From contig NZ_CP048810.1 in the NCBI RefSeq assembly GCF_013347965.1, positions 1,178,001 through 1,242,000 on the forward strand: a DNA stretch of 64,000 nt. The letters run 5' to 3'. Positions 36,810 through 46,985 of the stretch are shown here, piece by piece (position 1 is the first letter of the stretch; the number at the start of each line of letters is the position of its first letter). Below the pieces are notes generated by a model, which saw nothing but the letters and a program-made list of their open reading frames with translations, was not told where the DNA came from and searched no databases. This DNA is from Pseudomonas bijieensis. Its GTDB lineage: Bacteria > Pseudomonadota > Gammaproteobacteria > Pseudomonadales > Pseudomonadaceae. The translations under genes and the position numbers were made by a program.

Positions 36810-36831
36810 GTGGCTTGTGTTGATTCAGTCA

Positions 36832-36851
36832 TTGATTACATGACGTATCAA
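36832..36851. promoter_or_regulatory. Candidate LysR operator, copy 2
   Basis: TTGATTACATGACGTATCAA; 17 of 20 bases equal copy 1 at 36319. It is about 110 bases before the SDR start. Confidence 0.65.
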
Positions 36852-36959
36852 CTCAAGTACCAGAATCCTTATTTATCAAACTCTGAGGCATCAATACCCT
36901 GAGCTCAACCACCGCCATACAGGCGCACCGGTTCAACTCAATGTGATCAGGAGTCAATC

Positions 36960-37695
36960 ATGAGCCTCAACAAAACCGTCATCATCACCGGCGCTTCCAG
37001 CGGGATCGGCCTGGGTTTGGTCAAGGCGTTCCTGGCCCAGGGGGTATAACGTGGTGGGCAATGCCCGCTCCCCGTCCGGCCTGGACGCTGCCGCTGCCCA
37101 GCTCGGTCACCCGGCCGGTTTCATCGGCGTGGCCGGCGACATCGCTGACCCGGCCACTTCAGCCGCCCTCATCGCCCAAGCCGTCGAGGCGTTTGGTGCC
37201 GTTGACGGGCTGGTGAACAACGCCGGGTTCTTCCTGCCAAAACCCTTCGTCGAATACAGCCCCCAGGACCTGGACGCGCTGCTGGACACCAACCTCAAGG
37301 GGCTCGTCTATGCCAGCCAGGCCGCTGCCGCACACATGATCGGGCGCCGGCAAGGCTTCATCATCAACATTTCGGCTGCCGTGGCCTTGCAACCGAACAT
37401 CCAGGTACCGGCAGCCCTGCCGGTGTTGATCAAGGGCGGCGTCAACCAGATGACCCGCGCCCTGGCCCTGGAACTGTCGCCCCACAACATCAAGGTCAAC
37501 GCGGTCGCCCCCGGCATCATCGACACGCCCATGCACGACCCGGCGCACCGCGACTTCCTCGACAACCTGGCCCCGGCCGGTCGCGTGGGCACCATCGAGG
37601 AAATTGCCGAAGCCGTGTTGTATCTGGCGGGCGCTGATTTCACGACCGGCGCGATACTGCCGGTGGACGGCGGCATGAGCAGCGGCAAGTGGTAA
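36960..37695 (+). pseudogene. Short-chain dehydrogenase/reductase, frame broken by one extra base
   Basis: Starts MSLNKTVIITGASSGIGLGL (cofactor motif TGxxxGIG), then a frameshift, then the rest: LVNNAGFF, the catalytic Ser in FIINISAAVALQPN and a product ending VDGGMSSGKW. The catalytic Tyr position reads VPAALPVLIKGG, where a YxxxK would be expected (Lys kept, no Tyr), so this may be an atypical or degenerate SDR. The G run at 37040-37044 has five bases, four keep the frame (giving AQGYNVVGNAR), and the span is 736 bases. It is probably regulated by the LysR at 35393. Confidence 0.82.
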
Positions 37696-37700
37696 AAAGA

Positions 37701-37731
37701 AAAACCCCGGAGGCAGGACCTTCGGGGTTTT
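37701..37731. terminator. Bidirectional rho-independent terminator
   Basis: AAAACCCCG ... CGGGGTTTT around a short loop, with an A-run before and a T-run after. It serves the converging SDR and TonB-receptor genes. Confidence 0.85.
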
Positions 37732-37746
37732 CATGACGCACTGGAT

Positions 37747-39894
37747 TCAGAGCGTGTAGGAGATGCCGGCCTGCACGGTCCGCGGTGCGCCTGGGTAGGC
37801 ATAGACGCCACCGAATGCACCCTCTTCGTAGTCGGCGTCGAACAGGTTCTTCAGGTCCAGGTTGAAGCGGATCCGCTCGTTGACCTTGTAGTAGCCGAGC
37901 AGGTCGACGACGGTGTAGCTGTCCATGTTAAAGGTGTTGGCCGCCGTATTGCCGGCGCGCTCATCGACGTACTTGGCGCCCAGGCCCAGGCCGAGCCCCT
38001 TGAGGCCACCGTCCTGGAACTCGTAGACGTTCAACAGGCTGAAGGAGTTCTTGGGCACGTTGAGCAAGCGGGTGCCGGTTGGGATATTGATGTCCTTGGT
38101 CACTTCGGCATCTACATACGCGTAGCCACCGATCACGCGCCATTCTGGCGTTAAATTGCCCGCCACATTCAAATCGAAACCACGGCTGCGCACTTCCCCG
38201 GCAGCCACGTTGAAGGTGGAATCCAGCGGATCGGGCGTGAGTACGTTGCGCTTTTCAATCTGGTAGATCGCCGCATCAACGCTCAACTGACGATCCAGCG
38301 CTTCCCACTTGACGCCCATTTCGTAGGACTTGCCCTCTTCCGGCTTAAACCCCTCACCCTGCCCCTGGCGACTGGCTCCGGTGTTGGGTTTGAACGAGCG
38401 CGCGGTGTTGGCGTAGAGCGCAACGGTATCGGTCAGATCGTAGATCACCCCCAGGCGTGGGGTGACAGCATTTTCAGTCTTGTCCCAGTTACGGCTACCG
38501 GGCCGAGCCTGAGGGACGAAGGATTCGTACTCATGCTCGAATCGCTCAAACCGCGCCCCAGCCAACACCTTCAGGCGCTCAGTCAACGCCACCTGATCCT
38601 GCACGAATACGCCAAACGTCTTGAGATTTTCCTGGTCATCGGTGGGCGTACGCGTCAGTGCCGGACGCGGCTGGCCATACACCGGGTCGAAGATATCGAT
38701 CGGGTAGGCACCGGTGCCCGCGGCGGAGCGCTGGATGATGGACTGGTAGTCGTAGTCTTCATACTCGATGCCCGTCAACAGCGTGTGCTCGAACCCGCCG
38801 GTGGAGAAATGCCCGGTGAGGTTGAGTTGGGTGTCGCGGTCGGTCCATTCCAGCTTGCGGTAGTTGAAGTTGCGACCCAGGGTACGCCCATCGGCGGCAA
38901 TGCCGTTGCCTTCCACGGCATTACCCTGCAAGGTGCCGTCGAGCCATTGGGTACCGCCGGCCAGGGTCCAGTCGTCGTTGAGCATGTGCTCGAAACGCAC
39001 CTGCAACATGTTGTTGTCGTTGTGCAGCTTGCCGGCGTCTTTTTCGCCGAAGAACGTATCGCGCGACGCGGTGCCGCGCTGGCCGGCGTAATGAGTCAAG
39101 CCACGGTCCAACGGCGCATTGTTACGCATGAAATCGCCTTCGAAGGTCAGGCGCGTGGTGTCGTTGACCTGCCAGGTCACCACTGGCGCAACACCGTAGC
39201 GCTCGGTCTCGACGTGATCACGGAACGTATCACCGCCCTCGCCGATCACGTTCAGGCGATAAGCCAGGCGCCCTTCTTCGTCCAATGGACCGGACGCATC
39301 GAGCGTACCGCGACGCATCCCCTGGTCGCTGACCTGGCTGCCCAGGGTCACCTTGCGCTCAGCCAACGGTTGTTTGGACACCACGTTGAAGGTACCGCCC
39401 GGGTCGCCACGGCCATAGAGCATGGTGGCTGGGCCGCGCAGGACCTCCAACCGCTCGATGGTATTGGCGTCCGGCATGTTCGGGTAGCCACGGTTGATCG
39501 GGAAGCCGTTACGGTAGAACTCCCCGGTAGTGAAACCGCGTACGGTGAAGGTGGTCAGGCCCTGGCCACCGAAGTTGTTGGCCCGGCCTACCCCGCCGGC
39601 GTAATCGAGGGCGTCTTGCAGGCGCGTGGCACTGAGGTCTTCGACCACATCGCGGGACACGACGGAAATGGATTGCGGGGTTTCATGGATCGCCGTGTCG
39701 GTACGGGTGGCACTGGCTGAGCGGGTGGCGTGATAGCCCTTCACCGGGCCCTGTGCTGACTCATAGTCTGCAGCGCCGACGATGTCCGTGGCTTGCAGCT
39801 CGAGGGTCGCGGGGTTGGCAGGGGTTGGCTCTTCAGCCCAGGTGGAAACGGAATAAGCCTGGAGCACACACAGTGAAACGAGAATCCGACGCAT
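37747..39894 (-). CDS. TonB-dependent siderophore receptor
   Basis: 715 residues: signal peptide (to STWA), plug domain (HETPQSISVVSRDVVEDLSA; GFTTGEFYRNGFPINRGYPN; ERLEVLRGPATMLYGRGDPGG) and a 22-strand barrel ending in GISYTL. The plug motifs are those of ferric-siderophore receptors. No N-terminal signalling (STN) domain is seen. A weak Fur-like stretch (AATGGGAATAGATATC, minus strand, 39983-39998) lies about 90 bases upstream. The siderophore is not predictable. Confidence 0.93.
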   Translation of the reverse strand: MRRILVSLCVLQAYSVSTWAEEPTPANPATLELQATDIVGAADYESAQGPVKGYHATRSASATRTDTAIHETPQSISVVSRDVVEDLSATRLQDALDYAGGVGRANNFGGQGLTTFTVRGFTTGEFYRNGFPINRGYPNMPDANTIERLEVLRGPATMLYGRGDPGGTFNVVSKQPLAERKVTLGSQVSDQGMRRGTLDASGPLDEEGRLAYRLNVIGEGGDTFRDHVETERYGVAPVVTWQVNDTTRLTFEGDFMRNNAPLDRGLTHYAGQRGTASRDTFFGEKDAGKLHNDNNMLQVRFEHMLNDDWTLAGGTQWLDGTLQGNAVEGNGIAADGRTLGRNFNYRKLEWTDRDTQLNLTGHFSTGGFEHTLLTGIEYEDYDYQSIIQRSAAGTGAYPIDIFDPVYGQPRPALTRTPTDDQENLKTFGVFVQDQVALTERLKVLAGARFERFEHEYESFVPQARPGSRNWDKTENAVTPRLGVIYDLTDTVALYANTARSFKPNTGASRQGQGEGFKPEEGKSYEMGVKWEALDRQLSVDAAIYQIEKRNVLTPDPLDSTFNVAAGEVRSRGFDLNVAGNLTPEWRVIGGYAYVDAEVTKDINIPTGTRLLNVPKNSFSLLNVYEFQDGGLKGLGLGLGAKYVDERAGNTAANTFNMDSYTVVDLLGYYKVNERIRFNLDLKNLFDADYEEGAFGGVYAYPGAPRTVQAGISYTL

Positions 39895-40030
39895 CGATGC
39901 ACAATCCTAATGGAAACAAGCCACCCACATCGGGAGGCTGACAAAAATGTGTCGCGAAAGATACAGTAACTCATTGTCGTTTGATATCTATTCCCATTAA
40001 CACTGGTATTTTTTGTGACTGACCAGTCCG

Positions 40031-40129
40031 CCATCGCGAGCAAGCTTTGCTCCCACAGGGATCTACAGCGGTACAAGTCTTGTGATTGCCCCTGCTCGCC
40101 CCTGTGGGAGCAAAGCTTGCTCGCGATAG
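40031..40129. repeat. REPIN, TGTGGGAGC family
   Basis: Arms atcgcgagcaagctttgctc and its complement, in outward orientation, between the TonB receptor promoter and the MocR gene. Confidence 0.83.
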
Positions 40130-40152
40130 CGCCAGAACAATCCCCCCATACC

Positions 40153-41553
40153 CTATTGGCCCGCCGCAATCGACTCCTGCTCCACCCGCTGGAAGAACAC
40201 CTGCGCACGATGATCCTGGGTATAAGCCACATTCAACCGCAACCAGTCGCAGTCCTCACCCTGAGGCAGGAACGTCGAGCCCTGGGACAATTGGATTTGC
40301 AGTTCCCGGGCGATCTGCTGCACCCGTTGTGCCGCCAGGCCCTGCGGCCTGGCCCAGACGAACATGCCCCCCATCGGCTCGGCAAATACCTCCCAGTGGG
40401 CCGGGTTCAGTTGGCGCAGCGTACTTGCCATCTGCTTGTTCAGGCGCTGGCGCAAGCGCTGGATCAACTTGCGATAGGCGCCGTTGGCGAGCAACGTCGC
40501 CACCACGTTTTCCGCCAGCAACGAACAACCGATGCCGGTAATCATCTTGACTTCGGCCAGACGCTGGATGATGTCGGGATGGGCGACCACGTAGCCGATG
40601 CGCAGCGAACTGGACAGCGTCTTGGAAAAGCTCGCCAGGTAGATCACCCGGTCCAGGGCATCCAGGGAGGCCAGGCGTGACGTCGGGCCATTCTGGAAAT
40701 CGGCGTAAATGTCGTCCTCGATGAGGCGAAAGTCATGGGCCGTTGCCAGTTGCAGCAAACGATAGGCCACGCTCGGCGCCAGGCTGGTTCCGGTGGGGTT
40801 CTGGTACATGCTGTTGATGAAGAAGTACGAGGGCTTATGCTCGCCGAGAAGCTGTTCCAGGCGAACGATGTCCGGGCCTTGCGCGGTTCTTGGCACCGCC
40901 AGGGTCTTGACCCCATGCAGCTTCAGCAGATTGAACAGGTTGTAGTAGCCGGGGCTTTCCACCAGCACCAGGTCACCGGGCTTGAGCAGGGTTCGCACCA
41001 GCAGGTCGAGGCCTTGGCTGGCGCCTTGGGTGGTGATGATCTGCGCCGGGTCGACGTGAATGTCGATCAGACCCAGGCGCTTTTGAATGTGCAGGCGCAG
41101 ATGCGGCGAGCCTAACGGGGTGCTGTAGTTGAACAACGCGTGGTTGTCGCTGCGCACCACCTGGCGGATCGCCTGGCCCAGGTCGGTGTCGTCGCGCCAG
41201 GCGTCGGGCAGCCAGCCACACCCCAGCTTGAGCTGCGTCGATTCATTGTCGAACAACCGCCACGGTGCGTTATCCGCTTCAGGTGCCGGCGCTACCGGCC
41301 GGGCCAACCGCTGCGCGACAAAAAAACCCGCGCCATGCCGGGACTCCAGCACCCCGCTGGCGACCAGTTGATCATAGGCCTTGATCACGCTCGACAGGCT
41401 CAGGCCATTTTCCCGGGCCAGTTGGCGAATGGACGGCATCCGTGTGCCAGGACGAATGCCATGGGCATTGATCCAGCCCATGAGGTGCGTCACGAGCTGC
41501 CGGATCACGGGCTCGGCAACGTTGCGATCAATCTTCAGATCCACGGCGGGCAC
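40153..41553 (-). CDS. MocR-type regulator (GntR helix-turn-helix fused to aminotransferase fold)
   Basis: 466 residues. N-terminal GntR winged helix (IRPGTRMPSIRQLARENGLSLSSVIKAYDQLVASGVL), then a fold-type I aminotransferase domain with YFINSMYQNPTGTS, DDIYADF and the PLP-binding Lys in YLASFSKTLSSSLRIGYV. It is divergent from an MFS exporter gene with 128 bases between, so it probably regulates that exporter. Confidence 0.9.
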   Translation of the reverse strand: MPAVDLKIDRNVAEPVIRQLVTHLMGWINAHGIRPGTRMPSIRQLARENGLSLSSVIKAYDQLVASGVLESRHGAGFFVAQRLARPVAPAPEADNAPWRLFDNESTQLKLGCGWLPDAWRDDTDLGQAIRQVVRSDNHALFNYSTPLGSPHLRLHIQKRLGLIDIHVDPAQIITTQGASQGLDLLVRTLLKPGDLVLVESPGYYNLFNLLKLHGVKTLAVPRTAQGPDIVRLEQLLGEHKPSYFFINSMYQNPTGTSLAPSVAYRLLQLATAHDFRLIEDDIYADFQNGPTSRLASLDALDRVIYLASFSKTLSSSLRIGYVVAHPDIIQRLAEVKMITGIGCSLLAENVVATLLANGAYRKLIQRLRQRLNKQMASTLRQLNPAHWEVFAEPMGGMFVWARPQGLAAQRVQQIARELQIQLSQGSTFLPQGEDCDWLRLNVAYTQDHRAQVFFQRVEQESIAAGQ

Positions 41554-41681
41554 TCTTGACTAAGTGTTCTCGATTTTTCAGAAAACAGTTAAACACAAAT
41601 GGCCGGCGTCTGTTCCTTGTTTGCGGTGTGCCCGGCAGTGATAGTCCCCGGGACCTCATGCACACCCTTTAAGGAATACCC

Positions 41682-42848
41682 TTGAACCCACAGCATCGAC
41701 ACTCCTGGGGACTGGCTTTCGGCCTTTGCCTGATCACCCTCGCGGTCAACTTGCAGGCGCCGCTGTACACCACCTATGCGCAGTTGTCCGGCTATGGGGC
41801 CGGCGCCACGGCGGTGGCGTTTTCCGGTTATGTGCTGGGCGTCCTGCCCGTCTTGCTGGCATTCGGCGGGCTCGCCGACCGGGTGGGGCGCAAGCCGTTG
41901 ATCCTGGTCGCGCTCGGGTTGTCGATGCTGGCGACGCTGGTGACACTGCTCTGGCCAAGCCTGGAGGCCCTGGGCGTGGCACGCCTGATGATGGGAATCG
42001 GCACAGGGCTGGCTTCGGCCACATCGACCGCCTATATGGCCGAGCTCATGGCAACCGGCGACCCCCGCTCACCGGCCAACCGGGTCACCGCCAGCACTTC
42101 CCTGGGGTTTGGCCTGGGCGCGGCGTTGACCAGTCTTTTCCTGTTCGTCCACCACAGCGCCACGCCCGGCAGCTTCTGGTTGCAACTGATGTTGGCGGCC
42201 ATAGCGATCGGCGTGGTCTGGCGGCTACCGGACCCGGCGCGGAAAATCAAAGACGCACCGCTGCTGCGCCTGCCGTTGTTTCCCGCCGGCAGCCTGCCCT
42301 ACAGCTTTTCCATGCTGTTGGCCTGGGCGACCTCGGGCCTGGTCATCGCCATATTGCCCTCGGTGCTGGCGACTCACGATTTGCAGCGTTGGTCTGGCTT
42401 GTCGACCTTCACGGTCATCAGTTGCGGCTTGCTGTTCCAGCCCTGGGTTCGGCGCATGCAACCGGCCAGGGCTACGGGCTTGGGATTGTTGATCCTGCCG
42501 TTGAGCTACGCGTTGCTGGCCTGGGGTGCAAGTGTCGGTTCCTTGGCCGCCGTATTGCTTGGTGCGCTGGGTGCCAGCAGTGCGTGCTATGGCTTCCTGT
42601 ACCTGGGCGGGCTGTCAGCCGTCACCGCCATGGCCGGCGTGGAAAAGGCCCGGGTCAGCGCCGGATTCTTCCTGTTCGCCTATGTCGGGTTCAGCATCCC
42701 GGTGGTGGTGACCGGGCTGCTGGCTGACGTTTTTGGCGCTGACGTGGCGTTGATCGTGTTCGGCCTGGCGCTGCTGGCTGGGGCGTCTGTCACTGGATGG
42801 CGTATCGTCCGGACAGAAGCTTATGTGACTCGCCTGTCCCACTGCTGA
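41682..42848 (+). CDS. MFS transporter
   Basis: 388 residues, about twelve helices, with the motif-A loop GGLADRVGRKPL. The start is a TTG at 41682, eight bases after AAGGAA; no ATG lies near, and the first helix (WGLAFGLCLITLAVNLQAPL) begins ten residues in. Divergence from a MocR gene suggests inducible export or uptake of a small amine or amino acid derivative. Confidence 0.86.
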   Translation: MNPQHRHSWGLAFGLCLITLAVNLQAPLYTTYAQLSGYGAGATAVAFSGYVLGVLPVLLAFGGLADRVGRKPLILVALGLSMLATLVTLLWPSLEALGVARLMMGIGTGLASATSTAYMAELMATGDPRSPANRVTASTSLGFGLGAALTSLFLFVHHSATPGSFWLQLMLAAIAIGVVWRLPDPARKIKDAPLLRLPLFPAGSLPYSFSMLLAWATSGLVIAILPSVLATHDLQRWSGLSTFTVISCGLLFQPWVRRMQPARATGLGLLILPLSYALLAWGASVGSLAAVLLGALGASSACYGFLYLGGLSAVTAMAGVEKARVSAGFFLFAYVGFSIPVVVTGLLADVFGADVALIVFGLALLAGASVTGWRIVRTEAYVTRLSHC

Positions 42849-42858
42849 ACACAAAACC

Positions 42859-42993
42859 TTGTGGCGAGGGGGATTTATCCCCGTTGGGCTGCGCAGCAGC
42901 CCCAAGATGAGCGGTTCCTATCTGCCTGACACACCGCAATGTCAGGTTTTAGGGCTGCTGCGCAGCCCAGCGGGGATAAATCCCCTCGCCACA
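42859..42993. repeat. REP doublet, GTGGCGAGG family
   Basis: Arms ttgtggcgagggggatttat and its complement with a long internal loop. Confidence 0.85.
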
Positions 42994-43046
42994 GTTTCGT
43001 ACCCTTGGCTGCTTCATCGCCTGCTTCAAGGACCACCCCGGCAAAG

Positions 43047-43058
43047 TCGTATACCATA
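43047..43058. promoter_or_regulatory. Candidate GntR operator upstream of the GntR gene
   Basis: TCGTATACCATA, containing the GTATAC core common to FCD-type GntR operators, about 40 bases before the GntR start; TCGTATAC recurs at 49580 before the ABC transporter operon. Confidence 0.5.
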
Positions 43059-43087
43059 TCCCCATCTAAGCCGAACGACTCTCCGCC

Positions 43088-43760
43088 GTGACTTTATCCA
43101 AATTCAACCTGCCCGACCTGGGCAACACCCCCCTCCACTTCGGAAATCATTACCCGCCACCTGCGCGATGCCATCGTGGCTGGGCACTTTGCCGAGGACG
43201 AGCCGATTCGCCAGGACGACATCGCCCGCCAGTTCAACGTCAGCAAGATCCCCGTACGCGAAGCCCTCAAGCGTCTGGAGGCCGAGGGCCTGGTGATGTT
43301 CCAGCGTAATCGCGGAGCGATGGTGACGCGCATTTCCGAGGCGGAGCTGGCGCAGATGTTCGAGGTGCGGATGCTGCTGGAGGACAAGGCGTTGCGCCTG
43401 GCGATTCCCAATATGACCGAAGAGACCTTCGCCCGGGCCGAGAGCATCTGCCGTGAATTCATCGGTGAAGACGACGTGGGTCGTTGGGCCGAACTGAACT
43501 GGCAGCTGCATGCCTGTCTCTACGAACCGGCCCAACGGCCCTTCCTGGTGAGCTTGATCCGTTCGGTCCACGACAAGTTGGAGCGCTATCTGCGCATGCA
43601 AATGAGCCTCTCCGCCGGCAAGGAGCGCGCCGACCACGAGCACCGGGAAATCCTCGACGCCTGCCGTGCCGGTGATGTCGAACGGGCGGTGAAGCTGTTG
43701 GACGAACACATCGCCGGGGTCTGCAAGACGCTGTTCGAGTTCCTGCCTTCGAACCATTGA
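43088..43760 (+). pseudogene. GntR-family (FCD domain) regulator, frame broken by one extra base
   Basis: GTG 43088 opens VTLSKFNLPDLGNTP; with one C fewer in the C6 run at 43128-43133 it continues STSEIITRHLRDAIVAGHF into a normal GntR winged helix (FAEDEPIRQDDIARQFNVSK, VREALKRLEAEGL) and an FCD ligand domain (ADHEHREILDACRAGD). The span is 673 bases, one over. In the shorter frame an internal ATG at 43176 would lose the start of the winged helix. The position at the head of the hydroxyproline genes suggests it controls them. Confidence 0.87.
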
Positions 43761-43893
43761 GCCCGCCCGAAATACAGAGTCGATGATCGACCCGGTATTC
43801 TTGAGGTCCTATACATATGTACCGCAGCGACTGTCCGACGCCGCCCTAGAATCAGGTGCCTTCGTTATCTGAAACAGACACTTGCTTTCAACC

Positions 43894-44814
43894 ATGACAC
43901 CTCCATTCGACACCTTCATCGACAGCCTTTCTGTTACAGCTTCCATAAAGAATCAAAACTGGGCGGGCACGGACGACAGCATCTATATCTCGATGGGCCC
44001 CCTGGGCCAGATGCAATTGTTCTGCGAAGCCCCCAGAGTGGGGCAAGTCATCCACGTGGATATCGACATTGCCCGGATGTTCGGTCGAGCACGTATCTCG
44101 CTCGGGGAAATTGACGGACTGGCCCTCTACCAGGTGCCCGTCGCACACCCGATCGCTTCTGATGACTGGGCGCTGGAATCGGTGCTGATCAAAGCCAATG
44201 ACATCTATGCCAATACCTCATTCAAACGGATCGACACATGGCTCAGAAACTCATCCGCGCACTTGCAATTCGTATGGTCAGGTCATGTTCACTTTTCCGA
44301 CTGGAAGAATTCCGACCATAGATCCATCGATCTCAGCGCCCAGACCTATCCGATCAGGTGGATGCCCTTTATCGGCGACCTGATGCATTGGCGCTGTTAT
44401 GACCCATCGAAAATAGACGGCGTGGGTCAGTTGATCGGAATGTGGGACGGTCAGTTGATCGGCAATCAACTGAAGACACACACCAGTGAACTGCTCGCCC
44501 CCAACGACCAGTCCAATAGTTACACATGGGTCTATACACCCGAACACGCCATTATCTATAAGCGCTGGGAGCATAGCGACCGGGCCAACTACGTCAGGCA
44601 TAGCCAGCTTGGCAGTGGCAGGCCGGTCATGTGTGCCGGGGAGCTCAAGGTCACCGAACATCGTATGGACCATGTGATCGCCATGGTCAACGATGCTTCC
44701 GGGCATTACAGGCCCGACGGCGGCGCCTGCCTGCGGTATGTGGCCGAGAAGTTCGAGGCCTTGGGGATCAATACCGAGCATATCGAATGGCGATGGCAAG
44801 ACAGGAACGCCTGA
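43894..44814 (+). CDS. Protein of unknown function at the head of the hydroxyproline island
   Basis: 306 residues from ATG 43894 (a TTG at 43882 is possible). No signal peptide. The N-terminal part (SIKNQNWAGTDDSIYISMG, then MQLFCEAPRVGQVIHVDIDI) resembles the beta-sandwich layout of PLAT/LH2 domains; the C-terminal part ends with HVIAMVNDASGHYRPDGGAC, an SGHYRP-type tail that I recall from various toxin-like and uncharacterised proteins. Base composition is more A/T-rich than the genes around it, suggesting a separate origin. No enzyme motif was recognised. Confidence 0.75.
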   Translation: MTPPFDTFIDSLSVTASIKNQNWAGTDDSIYISMGPLGQMQLFCEAPRVGQVIHVDIDIARMFGRARISLGEIDGLALYQVPVAHPIASDDWALESVLIKANDIYANTSFKRIDTWLRNSSAHLQFVWSGHVHFSDWKNSDHRSIDLSAQTYPIRWMPFIGDLMHWRCYDPSKIDGVGQLIGMWDGQLIGNQLKTHTSELLAPNDQSNSYTWVYTPEHAIIYKRWEHSDRANYVRHSQLGSGRPVMCAGELKVTEHRMDHVIAMVNDASGHYRPDGGACLRYVAEKFEALGINTEHIEWRWQDRNA

Positions 44815-44940
44815 TCAGGCTCACCTGGCTGCTGCCGTACTGTGCCGATTTCGTCATCAGCGGCAGATAAATCCATCAAGCCGTCGCCCCCCGGCGCGGG
44901 CCACGCTTGCGTTCACTCATCTGAACGGACGTGGCCCCCC

Positions 44941-45873
44941 ATGAAACGCATCACCGTGATCGATTCCCATACCGGCGGCGAACCGACCCGACTGGTCACC
45001 GACGGTTTTCCTGACCTGGGCCAGGGCAGCATGGCCGAGCGCAGGCAGCGTCTGGCCGAGCAGCACGATGCCTGGCGCACCGCCTGCGTGCTGGAACCGC
45101 GAGGCAGTGATGTGCTGGTGGGGGCGCTGCTCTGCGAGCCGGTGGACCCGAGCGCCTGTGCCGGAGTGATCTTCTTCAACAACAGCGGCTATCTGGGCAT
45201 GTGCGGCCACGGCACCATCGGCCTGGTGGTGTCACTGGCCCATCTGGGCAGGATCGGCCCCGGTGTGCACAGCATCGAAACCCCGGTGGGCACGGTGCAA
45301 GCAACCTTGCATGAGGACCGTTCGGTCAGCGTGCGCAACGTGCCGGCCTACCGTTACCGCAAGGCACTGGCCCTGGAGGTGCCCGGCATCGGCCCGGTGG
45401 TGGGCGATGTGGCCTGGGGTGGCAACTGGTTTTTCCTGATCGCCGAGCATGGCCAGCGCGTGGCCGGCGATAATCTCGACGTGTTGACCGCCTATACCTA
45501 CGCCGTGCAGCAAGCCTTGGAGCAGCAGGGTTTTCGCGGAGAGGACGGCGGCCTGATCGACCACATCGAACTGTTCGCCGACGACCCGCAAGCCGACAGC
45601 CGCAACTTCGTGCTCTGCCCGGGCAAGGCCTATGACCGCTCCCCGTGCGGCACCGGCACCAGCGCCAAACTGGCGTGCCTGGCCGCCGATGGAAAACTGC
45701 AACCCGGCCAGATCTGGCGCCAGGCCAGTGTCATTGGCAGCGAGTTCGAGGGTTCCTATGAACGCTCGGGCGAACGCATCGTGCCGACCATTCGCGGCCG
45801 TGCCTACATCAGTGCCGAGACCACGCTGGTCATCGAAGCGGATGACCCGTTCGCCTGGGGCATTCGTCCGTGA
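44941..45873 (+). CDS. lhpA: 4-hydroxyproline 2-epimerase (proline racemase family, Cys/Cys)
   Basis: 310 residues. Both catalytic cysteines are present: MCGHGTIG (near 88) and [11 protein letters not shown] (near 237). It converts trans-4-hydroxy-L-proline to cis-4-hydroxy-D-proline. It overlaps the next gene by four bases (GTGA), and that gene encodes the matching D-hydroxyproline dehydrogenase subunit, so hydroxyproline is a better assignment than proline. Confidence 0.9.
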   Translation: MKRITVIDSHTGGEPTRLVTDGFPDLGQGSMAERRQRLAEQHDAWRTACVLEPRGSDVLVGALLCEPVDPSACAGVIFFNNSGYLGMCGHGTIGLVVSLAHLGRIGPGVHSIETPVGTVQATLHEDRSVSVRNVPAYRYRKALALEVPGIGPVVGDVAWGGNWFFLIAEHGQRVAGDNLDVLTAYTYAVQQALEQQGFRGEDGGLIDHIELFADDPQADSRNFVLCPGKAYDRSPCGTGTSAKLACLAADGKLQPGQIWRQASVIGSEFEGSYERSGERIVPTIRGRAYISAETTLVIEADDPFAWGIRP

Positions 45874-46985
45874 GCGAGGGCCAGGTCGCCGACGTGATCA
45901 TCATCGGTGCCGGCATCATCGGCGCTGCCTGCGCTCGAACATTGGCCCAACGCGGCTTGAAAGTCCTGGTGCTCGACGCTGGTTGGCACGGCGCGACGGC
46001 GGCCGGCATGGGCCACCTGCTGGTGCTGGATGACAACCCGGCGGAACTGGCCCTCAGTCAATATTCCCTGCAACGCTGGCGCGAACTGGCCCCGGCCCTG
46101 CCCGAGGCCTGCGCCTGGCGCAACAACGGCACCCTGTGGCTGGCGGCCAATGCCGAGGAAATGGCGGTGGCCCACAGTAAATACCTGAACCTGCTGGCCC
46201 ATGGCGAAGCCTGCGAACTGATTGGCCGCGCCGCCCTGCATCAGCGTGAACCCCAATTGCGCGAAGGTTTGGAAGGCGGGCTACTGATCAAGGGTGACGG
46301 CATTCTCTACGCCCCGGCTGCCGCGCGCTGGATGCTCGACGCGCCCAACATTCGCCAGCAGCGCGCCCGCGTCAGCGAAGTCGACGGCCAGCGCGTGCGC
46401 CTTGACGATGGTCGCTGGCTGAGCGCCGACGCGGTGGTCCTGGCCAATGGCATCCAGGCCACCGAGCTGTGCCCGGAGCTGCCTATCGAAGCGAAAAAAG
46501 GTCACCTGCTGATCACTGATCGCTACCCCGCCACCGTCACCCACACGTTGGTGGAACTGGGCTATGTCACCAGTGCCCACAACGCCAGCGGGCCGTCGGT
46601 GGCGTGCAATATCCAGCCGCGTCCGACCGGGCAATTGTTCATCGGCGCCTCGCGGCAGTTCGGCACCATCGACCCACAGGTGGAAGGTTGGATGCTGGCG
46701 AAGATGCTCAAGCGCGCCGTCGAATACCTGCCAGGGCTGGCGCAGCTCAACGGCATTCGTGCCTGGACCGGTTTTCGCGCAGCAAGCCCCGACGGCTTGC
46801 CGTTGGTGGGCCAGCATCCGCAGCGCAAGGGCCTGTGGCTGGCAGTCGGTCACGAAGGCCTGGGCGTCACGACGGCGCCCGCAACGGCCGATTTGCTGGT
46901 CGCCCAACTGTTCAACGAAACCTCGCCGCTTGCCCCTCAAGCTTACCTGCCACAGCGCTTTCTCGGAGAACCGGCCCATGCCTGA
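45870..46985 (+). CDS. lhpB: D-hydroxyproline dehydrogenase, FAD-binding (DadA-like) subunit
   Basis: 371 residues starting at GTG 45870. N-terminal FAD fold [21 protein letters not shown] and a DAO-type C-terminus ([35 protein letters not shown]). It is coupled at both ends: four-base overlap with the epimerase gene, eight-base overlap with the 2Fe-2S subunit gene. With the next two proteins it forms the three-subunit enzyme that oxidises cis-4-hydroxy-D-proline. Confidence 0.88.
   Translation: MSEGQVADVIIIGAGIIGAACARTLAQRGLKVLVLDAGWHGATAAGMGHLLVLDDNPAELALSQYSLQRWRELAPALPEACAWRNNGTLWLAANAEEMAVAHSKYLNLLAHGEACELIGRAALHQREPQLREGLEGGLLIKGDGILYAPAAARWMLDAPNIRQQRARVSEVDGQRVRLDDGRWLSADAVVLANGIQATELCPELPIEAKKGHLLITDRYPATVTHTLVELGYVTSAHNASGPSVACNIQPRPTGQLFIGASRQFGTIDPQVEGWMLAKMLKRAVEYLPGLAQLNGIRAWTGFRAASPDGLPLVGQHPQRKGLWLAVGHEGLGVTTAPATADLLVAQLFNETSPLAPQAYLPQRFLGEPAHA

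Noticed and set aside
39983..39998. Fur box before the TonB receptor
   Set aside because: Only a partial match to the Fur consensus; kept as a remark in the receptor entry, not as a feature.
44815..44940. Small gene between the unknown protein and the epimerase
   Set aside because: Short frames only, no ribosome site and no recognisable product; treated as leader sequence.
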